Shown: positions 12,188 through 24,189 of the stretch, one piece after another
Layout: the number at the start of each line of letters is the position of its first letter
How positions within the stretch are numbered: position 1 is the first letter of the stretch
From: Ctenosaura bakeri
Lineage: Eukaryota > Chordata > Lepidosauria > Squamata > Iguanidae
Reading direction: 5' to 3'
Assembly: GCA_948474755.1 (NCBI GenBank)
Contig: CAOLHI010001810.1
Coordinates: 186,001-250,000, forward strand
Length of the DNA: 64,000 bases
Made by a program: the position numbers and the translations under genes
The notes under the pieces: model-generated
What the model was told of the DNA's origin: nothing
Seen by the model: the letters and a program-made list of their open reading frames with translations, nothing else
Databases searched by the model: none

Positions 12188-13107
12188 CTAAGAGAGAAAA
12201 AGCAAACATGTTCCATCCCAGCTTCTCCCAAGACTCTGATAAAGGAATATTCAGTGAAAAAAAGACTCCCATGTACAAAACATTACATACTTGTCCAATT
12301 TGAATTTCATCTTTTCATCTGAAAAGGATATGCATCAATTTTCAGGTTTTATTTTCTCTTTGCTTGTGACTAAAAACAATTCCCAGTGACACAGTCCAAC
12401 AAAGGTTGAAGGAAGGAAATACAGTACAAGAATCATCTATTGTGACCCAAAAGAATGCCTATACCTAAAACTTCCCTGGCTGAGGACTAAATAAGGTAAA
12501 GAAATGTTAAAATGAGTTGCTGCCCTACATCACATCACATCACATCACCCCCACCTAGTTTTTTTCTCTTCATGTTGCTACTAATGCAACTAGTTAAGTT
12601 GTGATATTATATTGGAAAGGATAGTTTTTAATTATTCAGAGAAATATATGCTGGGATTGCACTCATTAAAGAGACTGCAATATCTCCACAAGCATTTGTT
12701 CTTGCTCTTGCAATATTGTAGTTATGAGTGCATTTCAAGGGAGTACATAACAAAGTGATCTCATCAAAGACCAAGAGCCCATCGTGTGTCTCCATTCCTC
12801 AGAAGTGATATAATTTTCAGTCTTAGCTTTTATGCTTACTTATACAAAAAATCTGAGTTTTAGTGAGAATGTTTTGGACTAAAAAGCCCAAATACTTAAA
12901 GAAAATGGCTGGGAATTGCATTTTTGTGCAGAAATGAGCCTTAATTGGTAAAATATGAAATGTGACACAATTTTAGCAGGGCTTACAACAACCCACTTCA
13001 GTACCTTCTCTTTATATCATAAGATGAGCAAGTTGCTTAGTTTTAACTGAGATTCTTTAAGTACTGTAGTTATCTGTGCCTTCACACAAATGGATTTGCA
13101 CCTGTGC

Positions 13108-13356
13108 AGAATGTTCCAGAGCTGAGTAGCTTTTGGTGCCCTCCTTGTGACCGCACATGCCCTAACCTGCCAAAGCCACTGTCCCACAATAGAAGAGGGA
13201 ACTACTCAGCAATGAGGAACAACTGAAAACTTGCTCTCACACTGGGTAGAAAGCAGCTGAGGGAAGAGTAGCTCTGGTAAGGTAAGGAGGGCATGCACTG
13301 TTGTGGGGGCGGGGAGCAAGATTCCCACCAAAAGCTATTCAGCTCTGGAACATTCC
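13108..13356. repeat. Inverted-repeat miniature element
   Basis: The arm at 13108-13138 (GAATGTTCCAGAGCTGAGTA...) is the near-exact reverse complement of the arm at 13325-13356 (AGCTATTCAGCTCTGGAAC...), separated by about 190 nt with no ORF. This fits a hairpin-type non-autonomous DNA transposon. No target duplication was established. Confidence 0.5.
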
Positions 13357-13949
13357 AGTCATGGTCCTAGGCAGGCAGAAAACCTGAGGCATATAGAGAC
13401 CATGAAGAAGAAACTTAACTGACACCAATGCAAATTTGTGTGACAGTGATGCCTAATATAAAAAAGGATTGAGGGGAAGGGTCCAGTAAAGCATTCTTTT
13501 CACATGAAATGACTTTTCTTTTACTTCATGAAGTACATCACGTAAACGTTTGCCATTGCAAGTGAAAGTGAAACTAGCAATTGACATGGTATTCATGGAC
13601 ACCCAAATAAAACAAGATGGCCTCAATTTCTACTCTCGGTACCCTAAGTATCTTCAGTTTATATCACGAGATATAAGCTGAAAACAAATACTTTGTTATG
13701 CAGCAGTAGGCTCTGATGCTTCACAATCAGGTGTGTTTAGGGACTGTTCCAGCTTCATACACACTTGTCACACAAAAGGCATTTTTGTTCATGGGCACTG
13801 CAATTCTGGTAGTGGTGGTGGGGCTCTGCCATATTGAAAGCTGTAATGATTTTGTGCAGCCATAGCAGGAGACAGGAAGGAGCAATGGTTCCTGTCCCCC
13901 TAGTTTTTGATGATACCAAAGCTCTGACATAGAGTGTCATGGGCTGTCG

Positions 13950-14460
13950 ATGTGCTCGCAGCAGCTGAAAGTGAGTTACAAAAATGGTTCTTCCTCTCTA
14001 AGGTCAAACTATTCTATCAGTGGAGTGGGGAATCTAGAACAGCTTGTGGCCCCAGGGTGATTGTAGATCTGAAAGACTGTATCTCCCTATATGAACCTAC
14101 CACAGTCTTAAGATCCCTGGGGAGAGTTTTCTCTGGGTTCCAACAGCATAACAGGCCTGTCTGGTTGAGAACACAGGAGAAAGTCACCATGGTGGCTGCT
14201 CCTAGGCTGTGGAATTCCTTTCCATGTGAGGCTAGTGTTCTCTCCTTTTGCTGGCAGTCAAAGACATTTCAATTCAAACAGGCATTGAAAGATTAACTGA
14301 TTGCAGGAAGTCTTTTTATGAGGGGTTCTTTCATATTTTTAAATTATTCTATACCTTTAAAATTGTAACAGCATTTTTAGATGATAACTTGTTTAACTTT
14401 GCTTTAACTTTTTTATTAGCTTTATCTTGTTTTAACCCCATGCTCAGAGAAAGACAAGAC
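13950..14460 (+). mobile_element. L2-like LINE 3' portion
   Basis: One plus-strand reading frame contains MVAAPRLWNSFP followed by KTFQFKQALK, the hallmark C-terminal segment of L2/CR1-clade reverse transcriptase ORFs, and then a T-rich 3' UTR. It is truncated at the 5' end and degraded. A related 3' end occurs at 37420-37690. Confidence 0.5.
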
Positions 14461-14687
14461 AATTACTAAATTAATGATGAAAACTAGTGTTAATATTTGG
14501 GACAATATCTTCCATGGCACTGTTTAAGTCATCACTGATCACAGAGGACTATTCATCTTAAATTATCTTTCTTCTCTCTTTGTACACACATACAGGGGAA
14601 AAAATGGAATCAAGCAAACAGTTTTTGCTCAGTGGGGTAGCAAACCAAAAAGATATACATATAAAGGCACAGTGAGTAAAATGCATC

Positions 14688-14795
14688 TCTCCAGATGTTG
14701 CTGGATTGCAGTTTCCAGGATTTCACATTATTACTGTGCTGGCTAGGGCTGATGGGTGTTCAGTCGAGCAACAACTGGAGGGCTACACTTTGCTC
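14688..14795. repeat. Palindromic 'ccagatgttg' repeat
   Basis: CCAGATGTTGCTGGATTGCA at the left and CAACAACTGGAGGGCTACA at the right are inverted relatives. Similar material occurs near 28840-28930 and at 34245-34580, where it hosts an inserted hAT element. A non-autonomous DNA transposon remnant is the likely identity. Confidence 0.45.
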
Positions 14796-17121
14796 GCTCC
14801 TTATTGAGGCAAATAAAATTCTGTTGTCAAAATGGAGTCAAGACAGAAAATAGTTGCATCTTTAACATAGCAATTTGTGAAATATACATTCTTTTTCACC
14901 AACTGCTTTTCAGAACATTTCATATCCAGAAGAACATCTTGCAGTTCTGAAGAACATTTACTTAGTTCAATGAATCCATTTGGAATACATGAAGAAAATT
15001 TTTCTGCAAGTATTTCTCAGAATGCAAGATTTCCCTGGCATCCGGTGCATGTATTGGCACTGATTGAAATGTTTTTCCCCATGTCTTACGAATACAGTGA
15101 AGCCTTCTAGATTCTTCATCAGATTGTTCCATGGACATTATTTAGACGTGAAATACTCCAAGGAAGTTGAAGAGACCATCAAATTGTGTTTTCTGAGGCA
15201 CACTTTGTAATCACACAGTTATATGTGTAAATGCTGAACAATTTTGTTGATTTTGCAACTACATCCAGGGACATTGGCAGCAAATCATTAGCTAAGGCAG
15301 ATGGACAGTGGATGTTTTTCAATTCCACAAAGCCTATAGCGCTGTTTATTCACTGTGAAGTGTCAGCGTTGTCATCATGAATTTTGATGCTAGCACAATT
15401 TACTGGAACAGAACATCTCTTTGATTCATTCAGGGTATTCCGCATTCCAATAAACTTCCTTCACTGTGGAAAGTCTGCTTATAATGCCATTTGACATTAG
15501 GGTACATTTCCATACTAGTTAAGCACTGTTTTCCTCTGCATTTAATATGTGAACACCAGGTATTTTAGGCAAAGGTTCTTTGAAGGTGTCTGATTTGGAT
15601 AATCTGTAGGACGACACTGTCAGATTCCGTACAGTATCTGTCAGGGTACCATTATTTACAAAATGTCATTAGTCTCAGCCATGTACCTTATGATGTGAAT
15701 CAGTGGTACCTTGAGGAGTGCTGCCTGGCAGCTGAGAGCTTTCTATAGCTTGGACACCCACAACTTGCTTGCAGTGGTTGGGAGCTGTGCTACTAATAAA
15801 CAATAGTAAGTCATTTGGTGATGCTTAATAGCCTCTGGCCAAGTTCTTGCATCCCAGAGACATGACATATGATCTCCACATGCAGAACTATGCTTCGTCT
15901 TCTCTCTCACATCCCAAACCCCATATTTTAGCTGCCAAAGCCCTCAGTCTGCAGCCATTTTATGCACAGCAGGGAGGACTCCAGATGTCTCAGAAGATGA
16001 TGTCATTGTCCTGTTTTCTGGATGGATATAGCCAAATGGTTCTCTGGTGCCCCCTTCCCTCTGTCAGTCACTGAATAGCTAGGGGAGGTTTTCCTGCAGC
16101 TAAAAGGTGTTCTTGAGGAAGATTTGGGTCATTGTGCAAGGTCAGTCATGCATTCTGATCTCCACAATGTTGAACATACACCATCATAAGTTACTAATGG
16201 GAAGCCAGTCTTCATGTCTATGGTCATAAATATCTCCAGATAAGATATAATATTAAATTGGGAGAGGGAGTTATATCAGAATTCAGAGACACAGGACGCA
16301 ATTAAGTTCACTAATTTTTGAGTTCATTATTTTTGTTAACTCTAATCATCTACCACCTTTTCCCAGAACTATAATGATTCTCAAAATTGCTCATAACCTT
16401 TGGTAGCTATTCTCATGTGATACACAGAGTACACAGTGAATTTTGTAACTGCATCAAGGTATTAATTTGTAAACTTGTCAGAAGCCTGGTTTTAAAAAAG
16501 AAACAGAAACAGATACAGTGAGGTGCAAAACAGTTGCGGTAAGGATTAAGATGCTTTCTATGATGCATACTTTCCCCCTTATACTGACTCTTTAGGTTGG
16601 CTTTGTAGGATTTCTACTTAGGTGTGCATCTTAGCGATTAAGATTAGAGCTTACATATGCAGGTGGAAACATGATGAGAGTCAACTGATCCATACAACCA
16701 CAGACTTTGACCCAAGCTTTAGAACAAATGTGGGAGGCAATTCTGATGGATTTAATTTGATAGCATTTTCAGCTTCCGTCTTTTATCTTACAAAAGCTGA
16801 ATACATAACTTCCCTCCAACGCTACGGGAAAGTGGTCCACAGCAGGGTTCTTTCATTAAATGCCTGAGCAGAAAAGCACAGAAGGCCGGCATGGAATAAG
16901 CTTCAGCTGCGTAGGCACATTTGCAGTGTTATACCCCTTCCTTGATTTATGTGAACAGTGACGCTTAGATTAAATGCTATCACCATAACATGCCTAGGGG
17001 TTCTTTAAGCAAAGGCTTGAGTGCAAAATGTGAAAAAGCATGGGGAGAAAAGGTATAATTCTGCTGTCACCAGGAGGGCTCATCCACTGAGACAGAGGCA
17101 GTGACCACTTGGTTAGCTTAC

Positions 17122-17253
17122 CTTCTTGCAGCAGACGAGCTGATGATCAAAGAGGAAGAACATTCTTTGATGGCTCTTGGCTTGAGGCTGGGAAATTTTG
17201 GTTAGTTCCCCAGAGTAAATGAGTTCAGAACTCTTGACAAGGACATCTTCTCC
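17122..17253 (-). CDS. ARHGEF4: ARHGEF4 exon, N-terminal half of the PH domain
   Basis: The exon is 132 nt, phase 0 at both ends, encoding residues 307-350. It starts [19 protein letters not shown] and ends [15 protein letters not shown], the first strands of the PH domain in Asef-family GEFs. The acceptor ends GGACAATAG and the donor is AAG|GTAAGC. The PH domain follows the DH directly and packs against it in this family. No oddities were seen. Confidence 0.88.
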
Positions 17254-17683
17254 CTATTGTCCACAACACAAGGACATGTCACATTTTGCCCAAAGCTGAT
17301 AACAGATGATATATTGTGGCTTATTGTAAGGGGGACAAATAAGTTTGTTTAAAAAAATCTCCCACCCTCAGCTGTTTCCCTATTACATAAAATTCAGGAG
17401 ACATACACACCCATGAAAGTGGCAATTTGTTGTTATCACGCCAGATGAACATTTCATATTTTGTTTTTGTTTTTGTATCTTTACATTTTTTGAGGAGTGG
17501 GGTTATAATCAGGCCTAGAAAATTCTGAAATAGTTGAAAGAACCCTGTACAGATGTGAACATCCTGGACAGCTTTAAAAAACAGCTAGCACCATTTTAAA
17601 TAATGTTCTGTCTGCTTTTGAGGAACTCCCTCACACCAGCATACAACATTTCTTTCATGATGAAATTCTTGACTTGTTTTTAC

Positions 17684-17813
17684 CTCCCAATCCTCTATTG
17701 AACTCTGCCACTGAGCAATTTTGTCTATGTTTTCCAAACGTCGCTTCCTCTCATTGATGAGCCGTGCTACGTTCTTCATGGCATTCAGAGCAGCTTCAAC
17801 ATCTTTAAAATCC
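17684..17813 (-). CDS. ARHGEF4: ARHGEF4 exon, end of the DH domain
   Basis: 130 nt, completing Arg263 and encoding residues 264-306. [20 protein letters not shown] is followed by [18 protein letters not shown] and IEDWE, the last DH helix and the DH-PH connector. The sequence DFKDVEAAL after PQHR is the ARHGEF4 version of this junction; as I recall, SPATA13 has a different residue series here. The acceptor is AAAATCTAG and the donor GAG|GTAAAA. Confidence 0.9.
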
Positions 17814-18787
17814 CTAGATTTTAAACAAATCATGAAACGTGGCAACACAAAACAGCCAAAAGGATTAACCTTTTATTCCAAAATATCAGGAAATTGCAAG
17901 CAAATTGTGGACAAAAAGAATTCAGGAGATCTATTCCTGAATTAAAGGAAATGTGATATAATTGCTTAAGCTTTACTCATTTCTGTCATCTGTGGCATGG
18001 GGATAATATGGAACTGTTACAATATACAAGCTATTTTACTGATGCTTATAGAACACTCCATCAGTATAAATAACTGTGAAGAAAATTTTCATGACAGCTA
18101 CGTACCAGATTGTACATGTCACTACTAACAGCTGCAATTGTACTCCAATGCTTTTTTTCCCCATAGATACGGAGTCCTACTAACATGGAATCTTCCCACA
18201 CTATATTGTTCCTGATGTGATAAGTAGGATGTATATGTCTACCCTTTCTTGAATTTTCTTTCAGTTCACAAGTGGGAATTAACATTGGTCTAGTGGAAGG
18301 AGCTTCTGTTAACAGCGATATTTGCTATTTTTAAAGCAAGAGACACTTAGGCCTGTATCCATGGTGTTGTCATAAAGCCCACTCCACTAGCGTTGGGCAT
18401 TTTCAGTTAATGCAAGGATGGTATCTAGTGCAATTTTTATTGTGCAATGACCTTTCCCAGATCATAATGTGCTTTTTCTTTCTGCACTCCCCCCCCCCCA
18501 TCATCAGACACTGCCACTTTACATGGGACTCTGCTATCATTTGCAGGCTGTTCCTCCCCCTTCATGTCATACAATCAAGGATTCCTTGGTCATTCACCAA
18601 GTCATTAGGCAAGGCAAATTATCATAAGCTCATGAGGACCTTGCAATCAAGTGGAGCTTTTTCTCATCACCTAGAGAATATTTTGCTCTGCTCAGGGATG
18701 AAAATTTCTCCCAGCACAGCTCCATATTATGCACCGGTTTTAACTTACTGTCCCTCAACCTTTCATTCAATTTCCCTTCCACCTCCA

Positions 18788-19003
18788 GGGCCCTTTCACA
18801 CTACATAGTTATAGCACTATCATTCCACTTTAGCATCCATGCCAACATGGTATGGTGTCCTGGGGTTTGCAGTTCAGGGAAGAGTATTTAGAATTCTCAC
18901 CCAGAGAGCTCTAGTACCTCACCAAACTACAAACCTCAGGATTTCATGGAATATTGCCATGGCAGCTAAAGTGGAACATACAGTTTTGTAGTGTGAAGGG
19001 CCC
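18788..19003. mobile_element. hAT-like palindromic MITE
   Basis: Terminal arms GGCCCTTTCACACTAC and GTAGTGTGAAGGGCC are reverse complements. Inside are the family's core (TATAGCACTATCATTCCACT) and its inverted counterpart. One of about nine related copies in the window. Confidence 0.6.
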
Positions 19004-19261
19004 CTAATGCTTGTGCAGCACAAGAGGCGGAGGCATGATAGCAGGCCAGTCATGTTGCTCTTTCCCCCTTGGGCCTCCCCCCTGCCACAGCAGATTGACT
19101 GGTTGTTTTTATGTTCGTTCCCTACCTTCACTGTGCCCAAACTGATTGGTTGCATGTCTGACTCCTCCTCATCAGAGCTTTTTCTTGTAATTCAGGTGAA
19201 TGACATCAGCCCACCATTAGAATACAGTTTAAAAGAAAAAACAAGTGCTTTAGTCTTGCTA

Positions 19262-19425
19262 AGGCCATTTCCACACTAGACTGTTAGAGCGCTATCATTC
19301 CACTTTTCGACATCCTATGGAATGTTGGCCCCAGCTGGCCCCTCCCTGAACTGCAAACCCCAGGATTCCATAGGATGTTGAAAGTGGAATGATAGTGCTG
19401 TAACAGTCTAGTGCGGAAATGGCCT
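19262..19425. mobile_element. hAT-like palindromic MITE
   Basis: Left arm AGGCCATTTCCACACTAGAC, right arm GTCTAGTGCGGAAATGGCCT. The body is a long imperfect hairpin through the 'ggaatgat' and 'aacatcctatgg' blocks. Non-coding; the overlapping minus-strand ORF is an artefact of the hairpin. Confidence 0.65.
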
Positions 19426-19454
19426 AAGAATAAGGAGTTACTGCACAGAGACTG

Positions 19455-19625
19455 AGGCCCTTTTCGCACGGCATTTCTTAAGCGTTGCGTAAATGTGAGG
19501 AGCGGTCTGCATGATGCACTCACATTTATGCCATGCTCAAGAGTGTGACGCAAACCGCTAACGGATTTTCTTATTTTCGGCTTCAAGCTGAAAATGCTGT
19601 GCAGTCGCGCAACGCTTAGGGGCCT
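19455..19625. repeat. Related inverted repeat with CCCTTTTCGCAC end
   Basis: AGGCCCTTTTCGCACGGCAT at the left, with TTAAGCGTTGCG near 19478 inverted at about 19605-19618 (CGCAACGCTTAG). The same CCCTTTTCGCACG end begins the element nested at 59478-59884, so the two are probably one family. It is followed by an unusually CpG-rich stretch up to about 19850. Confidence 0.4.
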
Positions 19626-20084
19626 GGAGTGCACTTACCTGCCGTGCGCAGCCTCCTGAGCCGCGCCGGTCACACTTCCTGCCTCAGTGCTAGCCTTCAA
19701 CTCCCAGGTCATGCTGTGGTATGAAGGGGCAGGGCGCTTGCGCGACCAGCAAGCAGCTGCGGTGCCAGAGCAGCAAGGATGTGAGAGCCTCTCGCAAGAG
19801 GCTGCTCGCGCGATCCCTGTGCTCCAGCACCAAGAACAGGTAAGTTGTGGAAAGTCAATTTTGAGAGAGAGAGAGAGAGATGGACCTGAGATGAGACTGG
19901 GAGCTCTCGGTGGCTGCTGGGCCTCATAATGAAGAACACTCTTCTACAACCCATTATCAACAATCCTATCTGACTTATACAGCCGTTTTTGTGTCCCCCA
20001 AACTGCTGCCCCTTGGACAGAAAAATCTGCTTCACCTTTCATAAGGCTGATTGTAAACAAACCCATTTTTAAAGTGTGCTATGC

Positions 20085-20260
20085 TGCTTCTTCAGTAATT
20101 TTTAAAAGTGCTTTTAATCGTTTGCTAATGGGTGTTTTAGTGTTTAATTATTTGACTGTTTAATCACATTTTAATGATACTCTTCTGTATCTTTTATGAT
20201 CATCTTTCCTATCTATTCCGTATTTGTTTTAATATTGTAAATTGCTTTTAAGTTCTGGTC
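20085..20260 (+). mobile_element. L2-like LINE 3' UTR fragment
   Basis: T-rich sequence with repeated TTTTAAT/GTTTAAT blocks ending in ATTGTAAATTGCTTTTAAG, resembling the 3' ends at 37420-37690 and 14290-14450. There is no coding capacity. Classification is by resemblance only. Confidence 0.35.
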
Positions 20261-20596
20261 CTGAGGAAGAAGGTAGTGGTGGTGATGAGGATGATAATAA
20301 CTGGAAAGTCAGGTGGGACAAGACCTCTTCTGTTGTTAGATGCTATCAGTGTAGGCTTATACATGTTTACTCAGATTTAAGTCTTAATGAATTCAGTTGG
20401 GCTCACTCCCAGGTAAGTGGATGTAGGTTTGCTGTCTAAGATTTCACACAATATTGGAAGGAAACAAAAATCACACATGACAAACTAGAACAGAGGAATG
20501 CTTACAGTCAGCGTAAAAATGAACAAGGATGATTGCATCTGAGCCTTGAAACACAATGGCTTTCCAGAGAGTGTGCACACATGTGCACAGACACAT

Positions 20597-20801
20597 AGGC
20601 CATTTCTGTCCTACAGTGTTACAGTGCTATTATTCCACTGTCAACATCCTATGGAATTCTGGGGTTTATAGTTTATTGAGGCCAAAGAGCTCTCTGGATG
20701 AGAATTCTAAATGCTCTCCCCTAAACTGCAAACTCCAGGATTCCATAGGATGTTGAAAGTGGAATAACAGCGCTGTAACAATATAGTGCGGAAATGGCCA
20801 T
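20597..20801. mobile_element. hAT-like palindromic MITE next to an ARHGEF4 exon
   Basis: Left arm TAGGCCATTTCTGTCCTACA, right arm ATATAGTGCGGAAATGGCCA, with internal inverted 'aacatcctatgga' blocks. It ends only about 15 nt from the DH-domain exon at 20816, so it occupies the first intronic bases beyond the splice donor. Confidence 0.65.
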
Positions 20802-20815
20802 AGAGTTTTCCTTAC

Positions 20816-21048
20816 CTATGTTGTGGATTGGTATATTTCAGCAGTTCTGCAAGCTGTAATGGGTACTTGCAAATCTTCTGCACTGGAGTCAGGAGGAAGC
20901 CATCCAGGGAGATGTCAATCATCTTCTGAAGCAAGCGACATGCTTCAAAGAAATACACGTATTTGCTCACTTTGGTGAGTCGGGAGAGCTCCATGCAAGC
21001 ATTTGGATGGTTGTTACAGTACTCAGAATAGATCTGGAACTCATTTTG
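20816..21048 (-). CDS. ARHGEF4: ARHGEF4 exon, core of the DH domain
   Basis: 233 nt encoding residues 186-262 plus two bases of Arg263. It contains [40 protein letters not shown] and [20 protein letters not shown], which includes the signature conserved region 3 helix of Dbl-family DH domains that contacts the GTPase. The acceptor is TTTAACTCAG and the donor AG|GTAAGG. Wording is near-identical to human ARHGEF4 and differs from SPATA13 and ARHGEF9 at several positions ([11 protein letters not shown]). Confidence 0.92.
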
Positions 21049-21310
21049 CTGAGTTAAAAGCCAAAAGATTATATTAATTGAAAGTGACCTCTCAGCCAAA
21101 TAATTTGCAATTTTATGAATACATGAGTCATTCCAAGGTAGCTTACAAAATATAAAAACAATTTAAAATTTAAAAATAATTTCAAATTTTGGCTTTATTT
21201 TTTAATTTAAAATCATCACCAAAGCATTTCTAGACACAATCACAGAATAATCTCTGGTTTCCCCCACAGTTTGAAAACAAAACTATCATGTTCAGTACTT
21301 TCCAACAGCC

Positions 21311-21490
21311 AGAATCATGTAGTGGTTTGAGTGTTCGAGACCAGGGTTTGATTTCCTGCTTGGCCACAGAAGTGCTTTGAGTGGCCTTGGGTGCATCATA
21401 CACTCTCAGCCACCAGAAAACCCTCTTTGCCTTAGGGTCACTATATGTTGGAAACAGCTTGAAGGCACACAGCAACAACAACAACAAGAA
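21311..21490 (+). mobile_element. tRNA-derived SINE with BovB-like 3' end
   Basis: An A-box-like TAGTGGTTTGAG and B-box-like GGTTTGATTTC lie at the tRNA-related head. The 3' part TAGGGTCACTATATGTTGG and CAGCTTGAAGGCAC resembles the BovB LINE tail used by reptile SINEs and ends in (CAA)n. Similar copies lie at 32721-32916 and, inverted, at 32965-33140. It is in the intron just upstream of the DH core exon. Confidence 0.6.
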
Positions 21491-22546
21491 CAATTTTACT
21501 TCAAAAAGGCACTGCAAAGTAGTTTCAAACTTGCCAACATCATCTACTCAGTTCCAGCTGAAACCATAATTTAATACTGGATTTTCAGCACTGAAATCCA
21601 ACTGGCTGACTAAATGACACAGAACCATTTCCTGAATATTGACTCAGGAAACAGAGGCCTCAGTAGCAAACAACAGTAACTGGTACACCAATAAAGGTTT
21701 CATGGTGTAAGCCTTATGCTATAAGGACACATGGCTTACCATCTGCCATAAATAGATGTGATGACACCACAACCCACAGGACTGTGTTTAAATGGTCCAT
21801 GGCTGTAAAAGACCACAACTGCTGTGCCACTGGCTGAAACCATTATTTATATAGTAAAGGGATGCAGCATAAAGATAGCCTATTGAAGCAAGGATATTCA
21901 GAACCATGAACTCTTTGCATCTTAGCACCCAAAAGATTCTCAGATTAAACATGGATCCCAAGCTAGGCATTCTTGTTTTTATTGTAAGCTGCTCAGACAT
22001 CTGAAAAATATGGGGTGCAATATGAATACTCTAAATAAATAATTTCAAGTCCTCACAAGTGCTCACATGTAATGGTTGCCCACCTGCTTCTGACATACTT
22101 GTAAGGAATAAGCTGCTGCCTTAACCATGGAGGAACAAGCTGCACTCTGCAATCTAGCAGCAGATACAGTTCTAGAGCATGTAGTTCCCATGGCTATCTT
22201 ATTGTACTGTTCACTTCTTTTCACACATGTAAATATTTACATCCATGGAATCTTGCACTTAAAACATTTTCTCACATGCCCAAGCAAGTGAAAAGCCAAA
22301 CTCAAGCTATCCTGTGAAACAGATGCAGGCTAATATAGTGGTTGTATTAATCTACTCATCTCCAAGGTCATACCATTGCGGAAAGGATTAGTACCGCGAT
22401 AGCTTTTGAAGATGCTTACATTTCCCCATAAAATCATGGAAAGGGTTTATTTACAATAATAATACCCAAGACATGCAGACTTCAAGACACCAAATGTTAT
22501 TTCCACTTTTGCCACAAACCAATTGGTCAATTGCCCATCAACTTAC

Positions 22547-22726
22547 ATATTCCAAGAAGCAGGAGCCAACCTCACTCAGATGTGGGTAATCTTTGTTGAA
22601 CTTCTTCTCCAGTGCTTTAACAAATTTTTTCTGGCACTTGTAGATATCTTCAATATTCCCAAAGATAGTCTTCAGCTGCTCCTCTGTGAACATGTCTGCT
22701 CTTTTACGGCATTGTTTGATATAGCC
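22547..22726 (-). CDS. ARHGEF4: ARHGEF4 exon, DH domain helices after conserved region 1
   Basis: 180 nt, phase 0, residues 126-185. It reads [19 protein letters not shown], then [20 protein letters not shown] and [22 protein letters not shown] is the typical DH motif following conserved region 1. The acceptor is TTCTTACTAG and the donor TAT|GTAAGT. The frame was read directly from the reverse complement. Confidence 0.9.
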
Positions 22727-23607
22727 CTAGTAAGAAAAGAAAAAAAGGGGTGGGATTATGATGCAAGTTATAAAAAGAAACAAAATTAAAAAGACCTACA
22801 TTCTACCTCATCCTTGAAAATAGAGCTGAACAGGTTGATGGCATTCTTTGATGGCACTAAACAAGGCCAAGCCCTTTCATAAGGGCTTGATTGACAGCAT
22901 CACCAAAGCCCTCCTTAGGAAGGTAACATTAAGAAATGAATTGCTGGGAGGGATACGGAGTCTGCCTCCTAATACGATGCAACATCTTGTACTACTTCTG
23001 TCAAGAAAAAGAAAAACTGCCTCCTGTTTCTATGTGCAGCTCTTAAGTGACTAGCACCAAACATTGGAGAAAAAGTTGCTCCAAGGTTATCAGAATCAGA
23101 GGCAAAGTATAAGCATCCAGTGAAATGAAGCTAAATTATTTCCAATGTGGCATTCAAAAACAACACTATAATTAGGAGGAACTCAAAAAGTTGTGAAAAA
23201 GTGCTCTGTTAGCATTTTATTCAGTTCTGGATTCCTTAGAAGCAGATAAAACTGAACAAATGGTGATAGAAATGTCTGGACTCTAGTGAAATGCAAGTTT
23301 ATTTTCTCTTCTGTCACCAAAAGACACACTGGACAATGTATTTCAGTACTCTGAGAGAAATCATATATATGCATTTATATGGGCTAGACACAGAAACTCC
23401 CTGAATGAACATCTTAAGAAAGCTGTTTATACTGAAAAAGTAGATCAACAATAGAATATTTCATGCACTAACCAACTCAAAACTGTTTTTGGAGAATTAC
23501 TACAGCATTCCATATTCCAAACATAAATGTCTCTTTTTCCTTTAAATAAAATGGCCCAAGCACTTTTCCCACTTTGTATAGCATACATAGTCTGCATGTC
23601 TTCTTAC

Positions 23608-23802
23608 CTCACAGATGTCCTTCAGGTGTTTGATGTAATCTCTTTCTGTGCTCAGGATTTCATTGATAACATTAGTTCTCATTTGATCCTTATTCGTATG
23701 CCCCATCCCATAACGGTGGGCAGCATTTCTTGTGTCTTCATCCCTACCATCTTCTAGTTTCAAAGGATAGTCATCCATTGGTTCATCCTGGTTTACTCGA
23801 AG
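23608..23802 (-). CDS. ARHGEF4: ARHGEF4 exon, SH3-DH linker and conserved region 1
   Basis: 195 nt, phase 0, residues 61-125. It starts [20 protein letters not shown], a short acidic linker, and ends with [18 protein letters not shown] and IKHLKDICE, the conserved region 1 helix whose glutamate (in STERDY) contacts the GTPase switch 1 in Dbl GEFs. The acceptor is TTTGGCACAG and the donor GAG|GTAAGA. The linker (residues 66-98) is the least conserved part compared with the human protein. Confidence 0.92.
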
Positions 23803-24189
23803 CTGTGCCAAACAGAAAAGATTTCCCTCCTATAAAGTATGGTCAAATTATATTGGCTTCCATGTGTTGTCTCTAGACTTATTCACAAATAAGAAGGGAG
23901 TCTTGGGAGTCTTCATATTGGAAAACTCAAGAATTTCAGCTAGTGTTATTCTTAACTATTATAATTACTTGGCTTGGGATATAGAACTAGCATCTCTTAA
24001 TTAGGACCTCCTGGATTCAGATTCAGCTCAGATTTTTGTTAAAAGCTGGAGAATAATGCATTTCTAAACGGTTGGACAATGAATTTTTGCTGCCTCAGGT
24101 GCCCCCTCTCTTTTCCATACACTGAAGCAGGGATGTTAATATTCAACTACTTCAGCTATTTTGCATTAAAAAACCAACCTGTTTCCAGG

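Larger units (their letters stand above)
12188..17121. other. ARHGEF4 intron inside the PH-domain coding region
   Basis: About 4.9 kb with no exon recognised. It contains an inverted-repeat element (13108-13356), an L2-like LINE 3' portion (13950-14460), a palindromic repeat (14688-14795) and a short CACAT tandem near 12530. The rest, about 14.8-17.1 kb, shows nothing recognisable. Confidence 0.6.

Noticed and set aside
21311..21490. tRNA gene suggested by A- and B-box-like motifs
   Set aside because: No cloverleaf or acceptor stem. The motifs belong to a tRNA-derived SINE with a BovB-like tail.
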